DNA of 64,000 bases from Hirudinaria manillensis. Its lineage: Eukaryota; Annelida; Clitellata; Hirudinida; Hirudinidae. The position numbers and the translations under genes were made by a program. The notes beneath the pieces are model-generated. The model was not told the DNA's origin, made no database searches, and saw only the letters and a list, made by a program, of their open reading frames with translations. This document shows, in pieces, positions 48,534 through 63,031 of this stretch (position 1 is its first letter; every line of letters starts with the position of its first letter). Location of the stretch: NCBI GenBank assembly GCA_034509925.1, contig CM067529.1:10627501-10691500 (forward strand). The letters are read 5' to 3'.

Positions 48534-49987
48534 ATGGAAGTAATGTCTGCATTGAAGTTATTAGCTGGTAAGAATAGAAAGTTCCGCAACAAAATTATTA
48601 CATACTTTTTTGATATGGTTATCCTTGTCATTATTGTTAATGATTGTATGTTCAAAATTTACATTGAATTTGTTATAAGTAGGTATAATAACACCAGAAA
48701 TATTTTTATTTCAGAATATTTGGTAATTTATGGATTAATTTAGCAAAATGCCACTATTATTGTGATGATGATGTTGGAATATGTTTGTACACCAACAAAA
48801 CATTGGTTAGGAGTTGGAACGAAGCCCGTGAAAATTGTCGCTTAAACGGAAGTATTTTATTGGAAATTTATGACGAAAAATATAAAGAAGTCGTCATTAA
48901 TGCTATTCACAAGTTTCAGTTAGAAAAATATTATTTAATGTTTGGATTGGAATATGTCAATAACCAATTTCGATGGTCCTCAGGTAAGTATTTTAAATGA
49001 ATAATTTATTAATTATTTTTTCAACATTTGTTTTTCAATATTTTTATTTTCCTTGCTAATATAAATTTTAGGGAAAAGAGTGACATTAACCTTTACCAAA
49101 AAATATGAATTCAATGGAACTTGTTATGCATTCCTGGTGGTGAATGGATCCCAATTATCTATTTCTCCTTTGTGTGATAATTATCCTCCCAATCACGCCT
49201 TTGTGTGTTTACAAGGTTTTCAATTTTGCAAAACATCAATCGAGACGTCCTATCCTGACTCTTTAATGTTATAACTTTTCAGTCAACAAAAACTTTGTGA
49301 CAGAGATACCTGATGAAGTTTATACATCGCAAGAATCGTTTGAAGTTTCTCATTTCACCAGTTCTCAATTGACCAACAATATTGGTGAACAACAACCCCT
49401 CAAGCTGGCAATTGGAATTGGTGTCGTTGTCCCAATGATTGTCATCTCTCTCGTTGTGTTTGTTGTCTATGTACGAAAACGAAGGTGAATCTTTTTTTAT
49501 TTTATCTCTAACCAATTTTGTTGCATTTGTCTACATTTAGTTATATTTAGGATAGAAGATTGATAGGAAAATAGAATATGCTATTGTCGCTTAGTGATCC
49601 ACAATCATACTACACCAAAGCATTCTATATGAATTTGTGCTCTGCTGTTACTGAAGTGTTTTTTTTTTTTAATTTTAAAAATCTAGGTAATAATTTGAAC
49701 ACGATATAATTTATTGATCAACGTATTACACTTTTAAAGGTTTTCCATTGTTTTTTTGTTTTTTTTACAATTGTTTAAGGTCCAAGAGATCAGCATTCGT
49801 CTGTCATGTTACCTCAAAAAAAGCAGAAGAGAATTGCAAGTCGAATGAAAATTCCACTGATATGAAAGCTTCAGTAAATGTGAATGGCAGGACAATTGAC
49901 GTTCCAGATGAGGATCATTACGAGGGTCTTGTTGTATATGAAAATAACCATCACCATTACGACATCATGGGTTCTGAGAAATATTAA
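48534..49987 (+). CDS. R2a, C-type-lectin-like membrane receptor, 5 exons, 275 aa
   Basis: Exons: 48534-48567, 48744-48983, 49072-49215, 49283-49484, 49780-49987. Exon 2 holds the first half of a C-type-lectin-like fold (CHYYCDDDVGICLY, SWNEARENCRLNGSILLEIY, ending FRWSSG); exon 3 the second half (GTCYAFLVVNGSQL, FVCLQG). Exon 4 has a short stalk, the transmembrane segment (LAIGIGVVVPMIVISLVVFV) and RKRR. The tail has YEGL and, nine residues on, YDIM, a YxxM motif of the PI3K-binding kind. The Ca-binding EPN/QPD and WND motifs of sugar-binding lectins are not seen. The signal peptide is weak: an alternative exon 2 acceptor at 48714 hits a stop, so I used the acceptor at 48743. The 5' end may be wrong. 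Confidence 0.7.
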
Positions 49988-50606
49988 GTTACGCGTTTAC
50001 TTAAAGTAATACTTTAATATTTAGATTTTTGATTCTGATTTCATTATTCGGTGTGAAAGTGAAACTGAAGCAAATATGTATAAAATATAATTATGTATGA
50101 TATAAAGTATAATATTTGATATAATGTTATAAATAATGTATGAGACGAAATGTCTTGTAATATAAGCCATAATTTTATTAGTAATATTGTTGTTTTGTGC
50201 CTTGTGATTGTAGAAAAATAATGTTTATAAAAATTGAATTTTTCATCGGCTTGGATTGTATCTTACAAACTCTGAAATAAATATATTTTCCTGAAAACAT
50301 TTCAATTCAATATTCATTTTATAACTATTTAAGATTGAAATTATCTTAATAAAGGACTTCCAACCACTGGTCTCAATATGTATGCCTGTTCACCAAATCA
50401 CATTCAGAGTGGCTGATGCGAGATGTTATACGCTCGTTGATTGTCTGGTTTAGATATAATATATGATTAGTTGATTTTAATTTAGAAATAATTCATAACC
50501 CATTTGATTAATTCAATTGACCTCTGGTATGGTATTAAATGATAGTTCAATAATTACTTTCAATTTAAAATTTAATCACTTTAAAGTTCAAAATTCAATA
50601 TAAAAC
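49988..50606. other. R2a 3' flank and R3a promoter region
   Basis: AATAAA near 50276 is a plausible R2a polyadenylation signal. Otherwise AT-rich with no gene. The matching part of unit 2 is longer by about 0.8 kb. Confidence 0.5.
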
Positions 50607-51906
50607 ATGAAGACGCAAGGTCTAAAAGGTTTATTCAGCTTTTTCAGAATAGTTTTAAATCTCTTAGCAAATTTAATCATATTTGTTGGGTGTTTTATTT
50701 TTGACTGTGAATTAATTACATAGTTTCATTGTTATTTGTTGCGTTGTGGCTAAATGGAAGAAAATGTGACTTCTGTTGCGATGAAAAATCTGTGATCTGC
50801 CTGTTTACCAACTCTCTAGACACGGCAACAAGTTGGGAAGAAGCTCAAAGATATTGTTCTAGAAATGGAAGTATTTTGCTGGAAATTTACGATGAAAAAT
50901 ATAAAGATATTACATGCAAAGCTTTTATCGTATGTAATGGATCTCAGTTACGCATCGAACCATTTTGTGCTAACTTGAATGAAGGCCATCGATTCATGTG
51001 CTTAAAAGGTAATATCGATGTTTTTTATTGATTTTAAAATCAACTCATTTAACAATTCCTCATTTTAGACAAAATCCGTGAGACAACCAAAACTAAATGG
51101 AACCAAATCTCAACTACTGAAACGACAACAAACAAAAACAAATTTACAACCACTCAAATCATTAAAGACACACACACAACATCACTCTACAACGATGTCC
51201 ATCAATCAACTAAACCTCAACAACAGAATAACAACATTGCATTAGTACTCTGTACCGGCATTACACTCCCAGTAATTATTATCTCTCTCATCATTTTGAT
51301 TATTGTCCTTGTAAAACGAAGGTGGGTTGTTTGTTTAGTTTTTCGTATTCATTTTGAAGCCACATTTATAACCTGTGTGACCTCTATTATAATTAATTAA
51401 TTTTGTATAATTAGTTAATGTAGTTTAAATTCTGCCCAAGCACCATTATGCTTTGACATTCAGCGATCCAATTTGAGATGCCTACAAAACCATATCATAA
51501 CAAAGAATTTTTAAATGAAAATATAAAATTGATCAACGTTTACCATTATTTTGAAAATCATTACAAATAAATACTTCTACAAGCGCGTGGATGTAATCGA
51601 CAAACTATTAGAGAACTGTACAAGTAAATTAGGACGTTGATATATAATTTATATATTGCTTTTCTCTTGTTGAATCTTTATAATTTTATCAATCAAACAA
51701 ATTTTATATCATGTATTTTATTTTATTATAGGTCAAAGAAAGTAAACGACGATGTTAGTTCTCTGGAATATGTCAGCGATCTCCCATCAGTAACTCCTTG
51801 CAATAGGACATCATTATATTATGCTGATTTGGAATTAAAAGGAAATACTTCTGAATATAAAGAACAAAAGCTTTCTATGGGAAATCCTTTTTATGTACAA
51901 AAATAA
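50607..51906 (+). CDS. R3a, C-type-lectin-like receptor with ITIM and shortened lectin domain, 4 exons, 244 aa
   Basis: Exons: 50607-50628, 50724-51008, 51069-51321, 51732-51906; all in frame. Exon 1 MKTQGLK, then signal core SLLFVALWLNG. The lectin domain starts CDFCCDEKSVICLF and SWEEAQRYCSRNGSILLEIY but passes straight from EKYKDI to TCKAFIVCNGSQL: the middle, including the exon boundary that R2 has there, is deleted in frame. The stalk is Thr/Gln/Asn-rich, the membrane span is TLPVIIISLIILIIVLV followed by KRR, and the tail contains LYYADL, a consensus ITIM (L-x-Y-x-x-L). Probably an inhibitory receptor if expressed; the shortened fold may not be able to bind a ligand in the usual way. 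Confidence 0.72.
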
Positions 51907-54424
<2,518 letters not shown>

Positions 54425-54653
54425 ATTTATATGAAGAAGTCAGAAAATATCGTATCGCGAATTGAGTAATTGGTTGTAAAATATAATAATTTTTTAATAA
54501 ATAAATAAATTAATTAATTAATTAAAAAAATTAATTAAAAAATAAGTCAGACCTTATGAATTATTCAGAATCTTTTGTTCTACTCATTCGTAAAGGCGAC
54601 AACGGCGACACGAAATATAACTACAAAACATAACAGATTAAAGCAGTTAAAAA

Positions 54654-55976
54654 ATGCAATCATTCATTCCACCATATTCTGAAGTTGAATTCTTGCTTTC
54701 AGGTTTGTCGAAAGCAATGACGGAAAACGTTCTCGCACTCGAAAGAATTACACACTCCGATGACCCAGTGGAAGCATTGAGGCAGGACGTTGGAAACAAG
54801 TCGTTGAAAGAGTGGATGGAAATAGGTTATGCTCAGGCTCTCGGTCTCATAATGATGGAACTCGCAACTAATTCGTATAGTGGTTTAATCGATAGATATT
54901 TGATGCTAGTAGACGCTGTCATTCCACCTGCGCCGGATTTTATGGACAGCAATGTTCCTACGAACATTTTCAATAGTTCATCGACCAAAAACAAAAAAGA
55001 AATTGAAGAATTTATATCCGTTATCATTGTGCCTGTCGCTAAATTACATAGTAGGGATAAGATAAAGGAACCCCTTCTTCTAAGAATCGCCTACCACAGT
55101 AGTAAGCTGAGCTTAAACAATTTGTGGTCTTGTTTTTATCCTACAATCGCACATCGTTATTTGGGTCCAATTTTCCAAAATTTATCTCGCACTGCCTTGA
55201 TATTGGTTGCGATATTACTCGAGAAAATGCCAATATCCTGGCTAAAAGTTAACTTTGACGGCAATATTGTTTTTGATATCAAAATGATATTTTTTCTGAA
55301 TGACGAGTGCAAGTGCCGTCATATTGATTATCTGCGAAAGGTTTGTCATAACCGTGACGATATTTTCGATTTACCGAATGCTTTGAAAACCACGCAGGAT
55401 TTTGAGTTTAACGGACAATCTCTTAGAACGGATCTGAAAAGGGCATTAATGTTGATCAGCTCCGAACGATCTAAGGAATATTTTTTCAAACACTTCATTA
55501 TCGATGGCCTCCTGCAGAAATTTCATTTGCTCTTGTGCAAACCTTCTGATGCCGTTGTTCAGTCATCCGCCAATAAGTCATTTCTCACCGTAATTCTAGA
55601 CTTAGACGTTGACATTCAGGGTCGCAGGGGGGAGATGGTCGCATTCAGGAACCTTGTTGAACTGGTTGTCAAAATCTTTTCTTATATTCTTTCACTTGCG
55701 AGTAATGTAAGATACAGATGTTGTACAGACGAACACATTGATTGTTCATTGAGCGCCATTGAAGGCATCAATAAGATTGCTGTCGTGACAGCGGAGCTAC
55801 TAGAATCTCTCTTTGTTTTAAACGGCAGTTTCAACCAATATATCTACATTCCTGCTAAGAACAAGTTTATTGAGGAATATCTGTTTAAGATTAAGATTGG
55901 TGAGAAATATAAATCCCTAAGTGAGGAATGGTTCGTAAGCCTTAGAAAAATATGTCCCTCTGTGTTCAGATTATGA
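54654..55976 (+). CDS. P2, intronless protein of unknown family, 440 aa
   Basis: Full-length paralog of P1. The N-terminus differs in sequence and length (MQSFIPPYSEVEF), a three-residue indel occurs near residue 237 (CHNRDDIF versus CHNLNCDDIF), and the last ten residues differ. Long blocks are identical, for example NLSRTALILVAILLEKMPIS and QDFEFNGQSLRTDLKRALML. Sharp difference patches lie near residues 1-30, 70-83, 124-143 and 162-176. No domain family recognised; no signal or membrane segment. Confidence 0.8.
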   Translation: MQSFIPPYSEVEFLLSGLSKAMTENVLALERITHSDDPVEALRQDVGNKSLKEWMEIGYAQALGLIMMELATNSYSGLIDRYLMLVDAVIPPAPDFMDSNVPTNIFNSSSTKNKKEIEEFISVIIVPVAKLHSRDKIKEPLLLRIAYHSSKLSLNNLWSCFYPTIAHRYLGPIFQNLSRTALILVAILLEKMPISWLKVNFDGNIVFDIKMIFFLNDECKCRHIDYLRKVCHNRDDIFDLPNALKTTQDFEFNGQSLRTDLKRALMLISSERSKEYFFKHFIIDGLLQKFHLLLCKPSDAVVQSSANKSFLTVILDLDVDIQGRRGEMVAFRNLVELVVKIFSYILSLASNVRYRCCTDEHIDCSLSAIEGINKIAVVTAELLESLFVLNGSFNQYIYIPAKNKFIEEYLFKIKIGEKYKSLSEEWFVSLRKICPSVFRL

Positions 55977-56565
55977 ATTTTCTGCTGACTAAATAGGTCA
56001 AAAAAGACAGGCATCATAAATTTGTTTTTGAATGATATTATTTAATTCACAATGGCTGGGGATATTTTACTTCCTTCTGATGTCCACCGGATCTTAATGA
56101 AATTTTGCATACTTATGAACATTTTTGTGACTAATCGTAAAATTGAATTTGTTGAAAAAATAAATAAATGCTAATAGAAATATTTAATACTTCTGACACC
56201 TGGAAAATACAGATTAAATAATTAATAAATTTACACGGTGGAATAACAATTTACAAGATCTACGATTTATCGTTGGCTGATACACATTTTATCTTGATGC
56301 CAATGTCCTTTTTTTTTTATATTTTGAGTAAAAATAATAAATTTTAATATATTTTTTAGAATGTTGTAAATAGTTTTCATTGTTTTAGTTCATCATGAAA
56401 TAAAAAAATTATAATTATTTTTTATTTTGTGCATTTTAAACTGATATTTTAAATCTGATATTATCATACAGGAAGTATTTAGAATAAAGCATTTACTATT
56501 AAAAAAATCGAAATAGTATTTTAATCGCTGTTACGTTTAACTGAGGTTTTGGCCGGTTGCGAAAT
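55977..56565. other. 3' flank of P2
   Basis: Near-identical to the P1 flank, including the AATAAATAAATG stretch. No gene. Confidence 0.55.
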
Positions 56566-56568
56566 TTA

Positions 56569-56641
56569 AGGCGAAGTCGTACACCTGGATTCGAACCAGA
56601 CCCGACACACTGACAATTAGACGTCCTCATACTACGCCATT
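56569..56641 (-). ncRNA. tRNA-like SINE head, unit 2 copy
   Basis: Same A- and B-box-like elements as at 48174-48246 (B box at 56587-56597), copied with the tandem unit. A single base differs near the 3' arm. Not a functional tRNA by the same argument. Confidence 0.6.
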
Positions 56642-56916
56642 TGAAGAAGGTTACACGCTGGCTAAGAACGGGACTTGATAAATTTATGTGGACTGTTGGC
56701 GAGACCAAGACAAAGCGACACGCGAGCGAGTTCAATAAGATTATGTTAATATTGATCATGTGAATAAGTTTTTATAGCATAGATTCAGCTATGTGACACT
56801 TGTTAGAGGCTAATTTGAACAGAATGAGCCTATCTAATTCAAAATAAGATTTAGCCAAACTACTTCCTTAAAAATGAACAGCCTTACAATAGCATTCCAC
56901 ATTTGTGACACAACAA

Positions 56917-58375
56917 ATGGAAGTAATGTCTGCATTGAAGTTATTAGCTGGTAAGAATAGAAAGTTCCGCAACAAAATTATTACATACTTTTTTGATATG
57001 GTTATCCTTGTCATTATTGTTAATGATTGTATGTTCAAAATTTACATTGAATTTGTTATAAGTAGGTATAATAACACCAGAAATATTTTTATTTCAGAAT
57101 ATTTGGTAATTTATGGATTAATTTAGCAAAATGCCACTATTATTGTGATGATGATGTTGGAATATGTTTGTACACCAACAAAACATTGGTTAGGAGTTGG
57201 AACGAAGCCCGTGAAAATTGTCGCTTAAACGGAAGTATTTTATTGGAAATTTATGACGAAAAATATAAAGAAGTCGTCATTAATGCTATTCACAAGTTTC
57301 AGTTAGAAAAATATTATTTAATGTTTGGATTGGAATATGTCAATAACCAATTTCGATGGTCCTCAGGTAAGTATTTTAAATGAATAATTTATTAATTATT
57401 TTTTCAACATTTGTTTTTCAATATTTTTATTTTCCTTGCTAATATAAATTTTAGGGAAAAGAGTGACATTAACCTTTACCAAAAAATATGAATTCAATGG
57501 AACTTGTTATGCATTCCTGGTGGTGAATGGATCCCAATTATCTATTTCTCCTTTGTGTGATAATTATCCTCCCAATCACGCCTTTGTGTGTTTACAAGGT
57601 TTTCAATTTTGCAAAACACCAATCGAGACGTCCTATCCTGACTCTTTAATGTTATAACTTTTCAGTCAACAAAAACTTTGTGACAGAGATACCTGATGAA
57701 GTTTATACATCGCAAGAATCGTTTGAAGTTTCTCATTTCACCAGTTCTCAATTGACCAACAATATTGGTGAACAACAACCCCTCAAGCTGGCAATTGGAA
57801 TTGGTGTCGTTGTCCCAATGATTGTCATCTCTCTCGTTGTGTTTGTTGTCTATGTACGAAAACGAAGGTGAATCTTTTTTTATTTTATCTCTAACCAATT
57901 TTGTTGCATTTGTCTACATTTAGTTATATTTAGGATAGAAGATTGATAGGAAAATAGAATATGCTATTGTCGCTTAGTGATCCACAATCATACTACACCA
58001 AAGCATTCTATATGAATTTGTGCTCTGCTGTTACTGAAGTGTTTTTTTTTTTTTTAATTTTAAAAATCTAGGTAATAATTTGAACACGATATAATTTATT
58101 GATCAACGTATTACACTTTTAAAGGTTTTCCATTGTTTTTTTTTTGTTTTTTTTACAATTGTTTAAGGTCCAAGAGATCAGCATTCGTCTGTCATGTTAC
58201 CTCAAAAAAAGCAGAAGAGAATTGCAAGTCGAATGAAAATTCCACTGATATGAAAGCTTCAGTAAATGTGAATGGCAGGACAATTGACGTTCCAGATGAG
58301 GATCATTACGAGGGTCTTGTTGTATATGAAAATCACCATCACCATTACGACATCATGGGTTCTGAGAAATATTAA
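56917..58375 (+). CDS. R2b, C-type-lectin-like membrane receptor, 5 exons, 275 aa
   Basis: Exons: 56917-56950, 57127-57366, 57455-57598, 57666-57867, 58168-58375. Nearly identical to R2a: the only coding change I see is Asn to His in the tail (YENHHHHYDIM versus YENNHHHYDIM). Introns differ by a few bases in T runs. The same weak signal-peptide issue applies, so either both copies work with that start or both share a misread first exon. Lectin-like, transmembrane and YEGL/YDIM tail features are as in R2a. Confidence 0.7.
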
Positions 58376-59805
58376 GTTACGCGTTTACTTAAAGTAATAC
58401 TTTAATATTTAGATTTTTGATTCTGATTTCATTATTCGGTGTGAAAGTGAAACTGAAGCAAATATGCATAAAATATAATTATGTATGATATAAAGTATAA
58501 TATTTGATATAATGTTATAAATAATGTATGAGACGAAATGTCTTGTAATGTAAGCCATAATTTTATTAGTAATATTGTTGTTAGTGCCTTGTGATTGTAG
58601 AAAAATAATGTTAATAAAAATTGACTTTTTCATCGGCTTGGATTGTATCTTAGAAACTCTGAAATAAATATATTTTCCTGAAAACATTTCAATTTAATTT
58701 TTATTGTTTTATACCGTACGAAAATCACAACTGGAAACGAGCGTGCCTCATCGCCAGAGGTACACAAAACCAAAGATTCACATAATCTTACAACAATAAC
58801 AAATTTAAATTACTTCTATTTAATGAAAATTGATTCAGAAGCTAATAAAATAACAAATAAATTCAACCCTGTGGGATTCCTTGTATCAACCCTAACAAGT
58901 TATTTCTTTTCAAACATCATCTGGAACAGCTTCAGTTCATGTTTTCATTAAACTTTACCTCACATTAATTAATTTGAGAAGCCCCCCGGGTTGCAACAAT
59001 ATTCATAAAGGACATAAAAATGTATTATGCAATGATTATGTAATTGGATGTTTTAATACCACTATAAAATTCCTTCTCTTAAGATGATATGCCAATTTGG
59101 TAAGCGTTTAAAGACGATGTGATCAACTCTACTTTATTTGTGATGGCTATAATTCTACAAAAATAAAATTTAAATTTAATTTTGTTTAATTAGCTCGAAA
59201 AATATTAATTAAATATTACATTATATATTAAATTATAAACATTGTCGTTGTTGATATTCTATAGCTAATCATTTAATAGTTTGGGAAAATGTCTGTTTCA
59301 ATTTACACAGATCCAATTAGAGCGATGGTTCAAAGGTTACGGAGATGAACTGATGATCATCTAATTTAATATAAAGAACGTATTTTTTTCATTAACTTGC
59401 TCATTTATTGTAAGTAATTTTTCCAAATAAGTTTATTAAACATAATCGCAAATACATTAAATTTTAAATGTAAATAATCTGTCTAAACATTAGCAACTAT
59501 ATAAAGTAAAAACGTGACCGTAAGATGAAAACACAAAAAAACACCAAGTAGGATCTAAACTCTTGGGAATATCTCAACCACGTAACAAACGCATAACGAT
59601 TCCATTCAGATGGCTCAGAGAAATAAGAAATGAGCTACTTAAACGATTAAACACAGGATGTCCCAGGTTATGAACATGTTCGTTAATATCTTAAAAAATA
59701 AGATCTTTATCTTAAAGGTAGAACTCTAGAGAATTGTTGTGCAGTTCAAGAATTACCTTTAATTTCAACTTTAATCACTTTAAAGTTCAAAATTCAATAT
59801 AAAAC
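58376..59805. other. R2b 3' flank and unit-2-specific spacer
   Basis: The first 320 bp match unit 1; then about 1 kb (58700-59760) has no counterpart in unit 1, before homology resumes near 59760. I see no gene, terminal repeat or poly(A) that would name the insert. The CCCCCCGGG near 58985 is unusual for the local base composition. Confidence 0.45.
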
Positions 59806-60989
59806 ATGAAGACGCAAGGTCTAAAAGGTTTATTCAGCTTTTTCAGAATAGTTTTAAATCTCTTAGCAAATTTAATCATATTTGTGATTATCAGGTTAAT
59901 TAATGATTAATTTATGATGAAAATTTTAATTGTAGAAAGAATAGCTATTCAACTACCAATAAACGTTGGAATTTTTAATGAAACATGCAAAGCTTTTATC
60001 GTGTGGAATGGATCTCATTATCGCATCGAACCATTTTGTGCTAACTTGAATGAAGGCCATCGATTCATGTGCTTAAAAGGTAATATCGATATTTTTTATT
60101 GATTTTAAAATCAATTCATTTAACGATTCCTTATTTTAGACAAAATCCGTGAGACAACCAAAACTAAATCCAACCAAATCTCAACTACTGAAACAAACAA
60201 AAACAAATTTACAACCATTCAAATCATTAAAGACACACACACAACATCACTCTACAACGATGTCTATCAATCAGCTGAACCTCAACAACAGAACAACAAC
60301 ATTGCATTAGTCGTTGGTACCGGCATTACACTCCCAGTAATTATTATCTCTCTCATCATTTTGATTATTGTTCTTGTAAAGCGAAGGTGGGTTGTTTGTT
60401 TAGTTTTTCGTATTCATTTTGAAGCCACATTTATAACCTGTGTGACCTCTATTATAATTAATTAATTTTGTATAATTAGTTAATGTAGTTTAAATTCTGC
60501 CCAAGCACCACTATGCTTTGACATTCAGCGATCCAATTTGAGATGCCTACAAAACCATATCATAACAAAGAATTTTTTAATGAAAATATAAAATTGATCA
60601 ACGTTTACCATTATTTTGAAAATCATTACAAATAAATACTTCTACAAGCGCGTGGATGTAATCGACAAACTATTAGAGAACTGAACAAGTAAATTAGGAC
60701 GCTGATATATAATTTATATATTGTTTTTCTCTTGTTGAATCTTTATAATTTTATCAATCAAACAAATTTTATTTATTTTATTTTATTTTATTACAGGTCA
60801 AAGAAAGTAAACGACGATTGCAGTACTCTGGAATACGCCAGCGATCACCCATCAGTAACTCCTTGCAATAGGGCATCATTATATTATGCTGATTTGGAAT
60901 TAAAAGAAAATACTTCTGAATCTAAAGGACAAAAGCTTTCACGGGAAATCCTTTTTATGTACAAAAATAACAAATTGAATTTTTGGTAA
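59806..60989 (+). pseudogene. R3b, degraded R3 paralog lacking the signal and first lectin exon
   Basis: Pieces: 59806-59827 (exon 1, same as R3a), 59936-60079, 60140-60386, 60797-60989. The 59936 exon is 144 nt, the same length as R2 exon 3, and keeps the original exon start (RIAIQLPINVGIFNETCKAF). However, the exon coding the signal core and first half of the lectin domain is gone. The tail keeps LYYADL, but a one-base deletion changes the C-terminus (LSREILFMYKNN instead of LSMGNPFYVQK). The joined frame is open, so a short cytosolic or mis-targeted product is possible; I call it a probable pseudogene. Confidence 0.65.
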
Positions 60990-62513
60990 GACTGAACTGT
61001 CTGGTACACAAAAGAGTATTTAATATAACATTTACAATAAGCTGTTAAAATTCGTTGCTAAATTTTAATATAAATAAATGCAAGAATACGTGGTTTTTTT
61101 TTCACGCACACATTCTTTATTCAATGAAAAAAAAAGCACTTAATATAAAACAACAGTAGGCCAGAAGGGATTTACATCCCGCTGGGTGGCTAACCGTTTG
61201 CAACATAAATTATATAATAAATGTGATATATAGTACATAAATAATATATCAAGAATAAGTCGGATATTGGAAAAAGGATTAGTGGTGGATTCAGACAGCA
61301 CATTCAGACAACATTCAATTAAGCACTTCTGCCACCTGGGGACTAAGGGATAACTAGTTTATACGAGATTTTTATGAGCACATTGTATACACCTGCTGTC
61401 TATTTTAATTTCTTAAAATCAGTTTTCATTCAATGAAACTCTGATCGGGTTTCAATGTACACACTTTTCTTGTCAACTATGAGCAGCTATAGTTTTAGAA
61501 GCTTATTATTGGTGAAATAAACTCAAATTAATGAATAAACTGATAACAATTTCCTATTTTCAATGGTTAATTCATATTTAATAACTTAAAAATAAAGTGA
61601 ACAATATTATATTACCAATCTGCTATTCATACAAGTTTACTTTCAACTACTGCCAATGTACGTAAATCAAAGAATAAAAGTCATGTTTTATAAATAAGTA
61701 ATAAAATATTTTCGCCCGTGCTTCTATTTTTAGTCCTAACAAGTTTCTATGTTTTCGGGCATCTAAACGAAATTATTGCATTCAATTTGAAGCCATTTCG
61801 ACATAAAATCCTGAATTAAAATTTGCGATTGTATGACTAAAAGTAACGCGACCATAGATTTTATCTCTTTAAAATACCATGTGTCATTTTGTTAAGCTTC
61901 TTAACAATGAAAGCCGATGTGAACAACTGTGATCGTCGAAAATGACAAACAAAACTTAAAATTATTATTCGTTGCTGAGAATTTTGTTGAACTCGGAACA
62001 TTCTAAAACTCATCAGAAACTATATTGAGACAACTGTAAACAAGTAAACTGAAAATAAACGTCAAGTGTAATTGAATATTCGTCCATAAGTATGCTGACT
62101 CAAGCAAACCAACCAAACCCGCCTAATCCGTGAACCATTGCGAGAGTCCTTTTATAGGGACATGGAGTATTTGAATACGACGTGGTAACAGATATGTTGC
62201 AGTGAAAATAACGGAATTAATTAATAGAACACTATATTTTTATATTTAATATAATTAATAAATTTAATAATATTAAGTTTTGAATTAGTGACCGTTTTCT
62301 TTCTTCGCAGATCCTGATAGAGAGATTATTCAAAGTTTCGCAACGGCTAGGAAGATAAAGAATATTATATTTTCACATTAACTTCGTTACTAACTGAAAA
62401 TAATATTTCTAAAAATGTATTTAATACAATGTATACGATAAAAGCTTTGCATGTTCCAACAAAATTTCCAACGTTTGCAGGTAAAAAAGAACATGGCATG
62501 CTTTTCAAGTGTA
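60990..62513. other. Noncoding tail of unit 2
   Basis: Copy of 51907-53410 from unit 1, ending in the common words TTTCCAACGTTTGCAGGTA and AACATGGCATGCTTTTCAAG just before the next MITE remnant. No gene. Confidence 0.6.
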
Positions 62514-62770
62514 AATCGCCACGACATCACGTGCAAGACAGTGCAGGAAGCGGTTGTCGCAAGTATGGTGTGATGCAAGCTTCGGCAACGAGATCTGCTG
62601 AATGGAGATGCGACAGCCATCCTGTTAAGAGAGCTTTGGACTGATCTGGTGGGTAACTTGAGAAAATTAAGCTGTTTTTATTTGATAAAATAAGGCCATT
62701 TTTAAAAACCTTCGTAACTATGCCACTTTGCTCGGGCCGACGGGTGGCGTAGTGGCGAGACTTGACTGTA
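62514..62770 (+). mobile_element. MITE-like remnant at the start of unit 3
   Basis: Corresponds over its whole length to the 45741-45996 remnant, ending GAGACTTGACTGTA. It marks the beginning of the third tandem unit. Confidence 0.65.
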
Positions 62771-63031
62771 ATTTATATGAAGAAGTCAGAAAATATTTTA
62801 GAAAAATCGTATCGCGAATTGAGTAATTGGTTGTAAAACATAATAATTTTTTAATAAATAAATAAATAAATAGATTAATAAATAAATAAATTAATTAAAA
62901 AATAAATTAATTAAAAAATAAATCAGACCTTATGAATTATTCAGAATCTTTTGTTCTACTCATTCGTAAAGGCGACAACGGCGACACGAAATATAACTAC
63001 AAAACATAACAGATTATAGCAGTTAAAAAAA

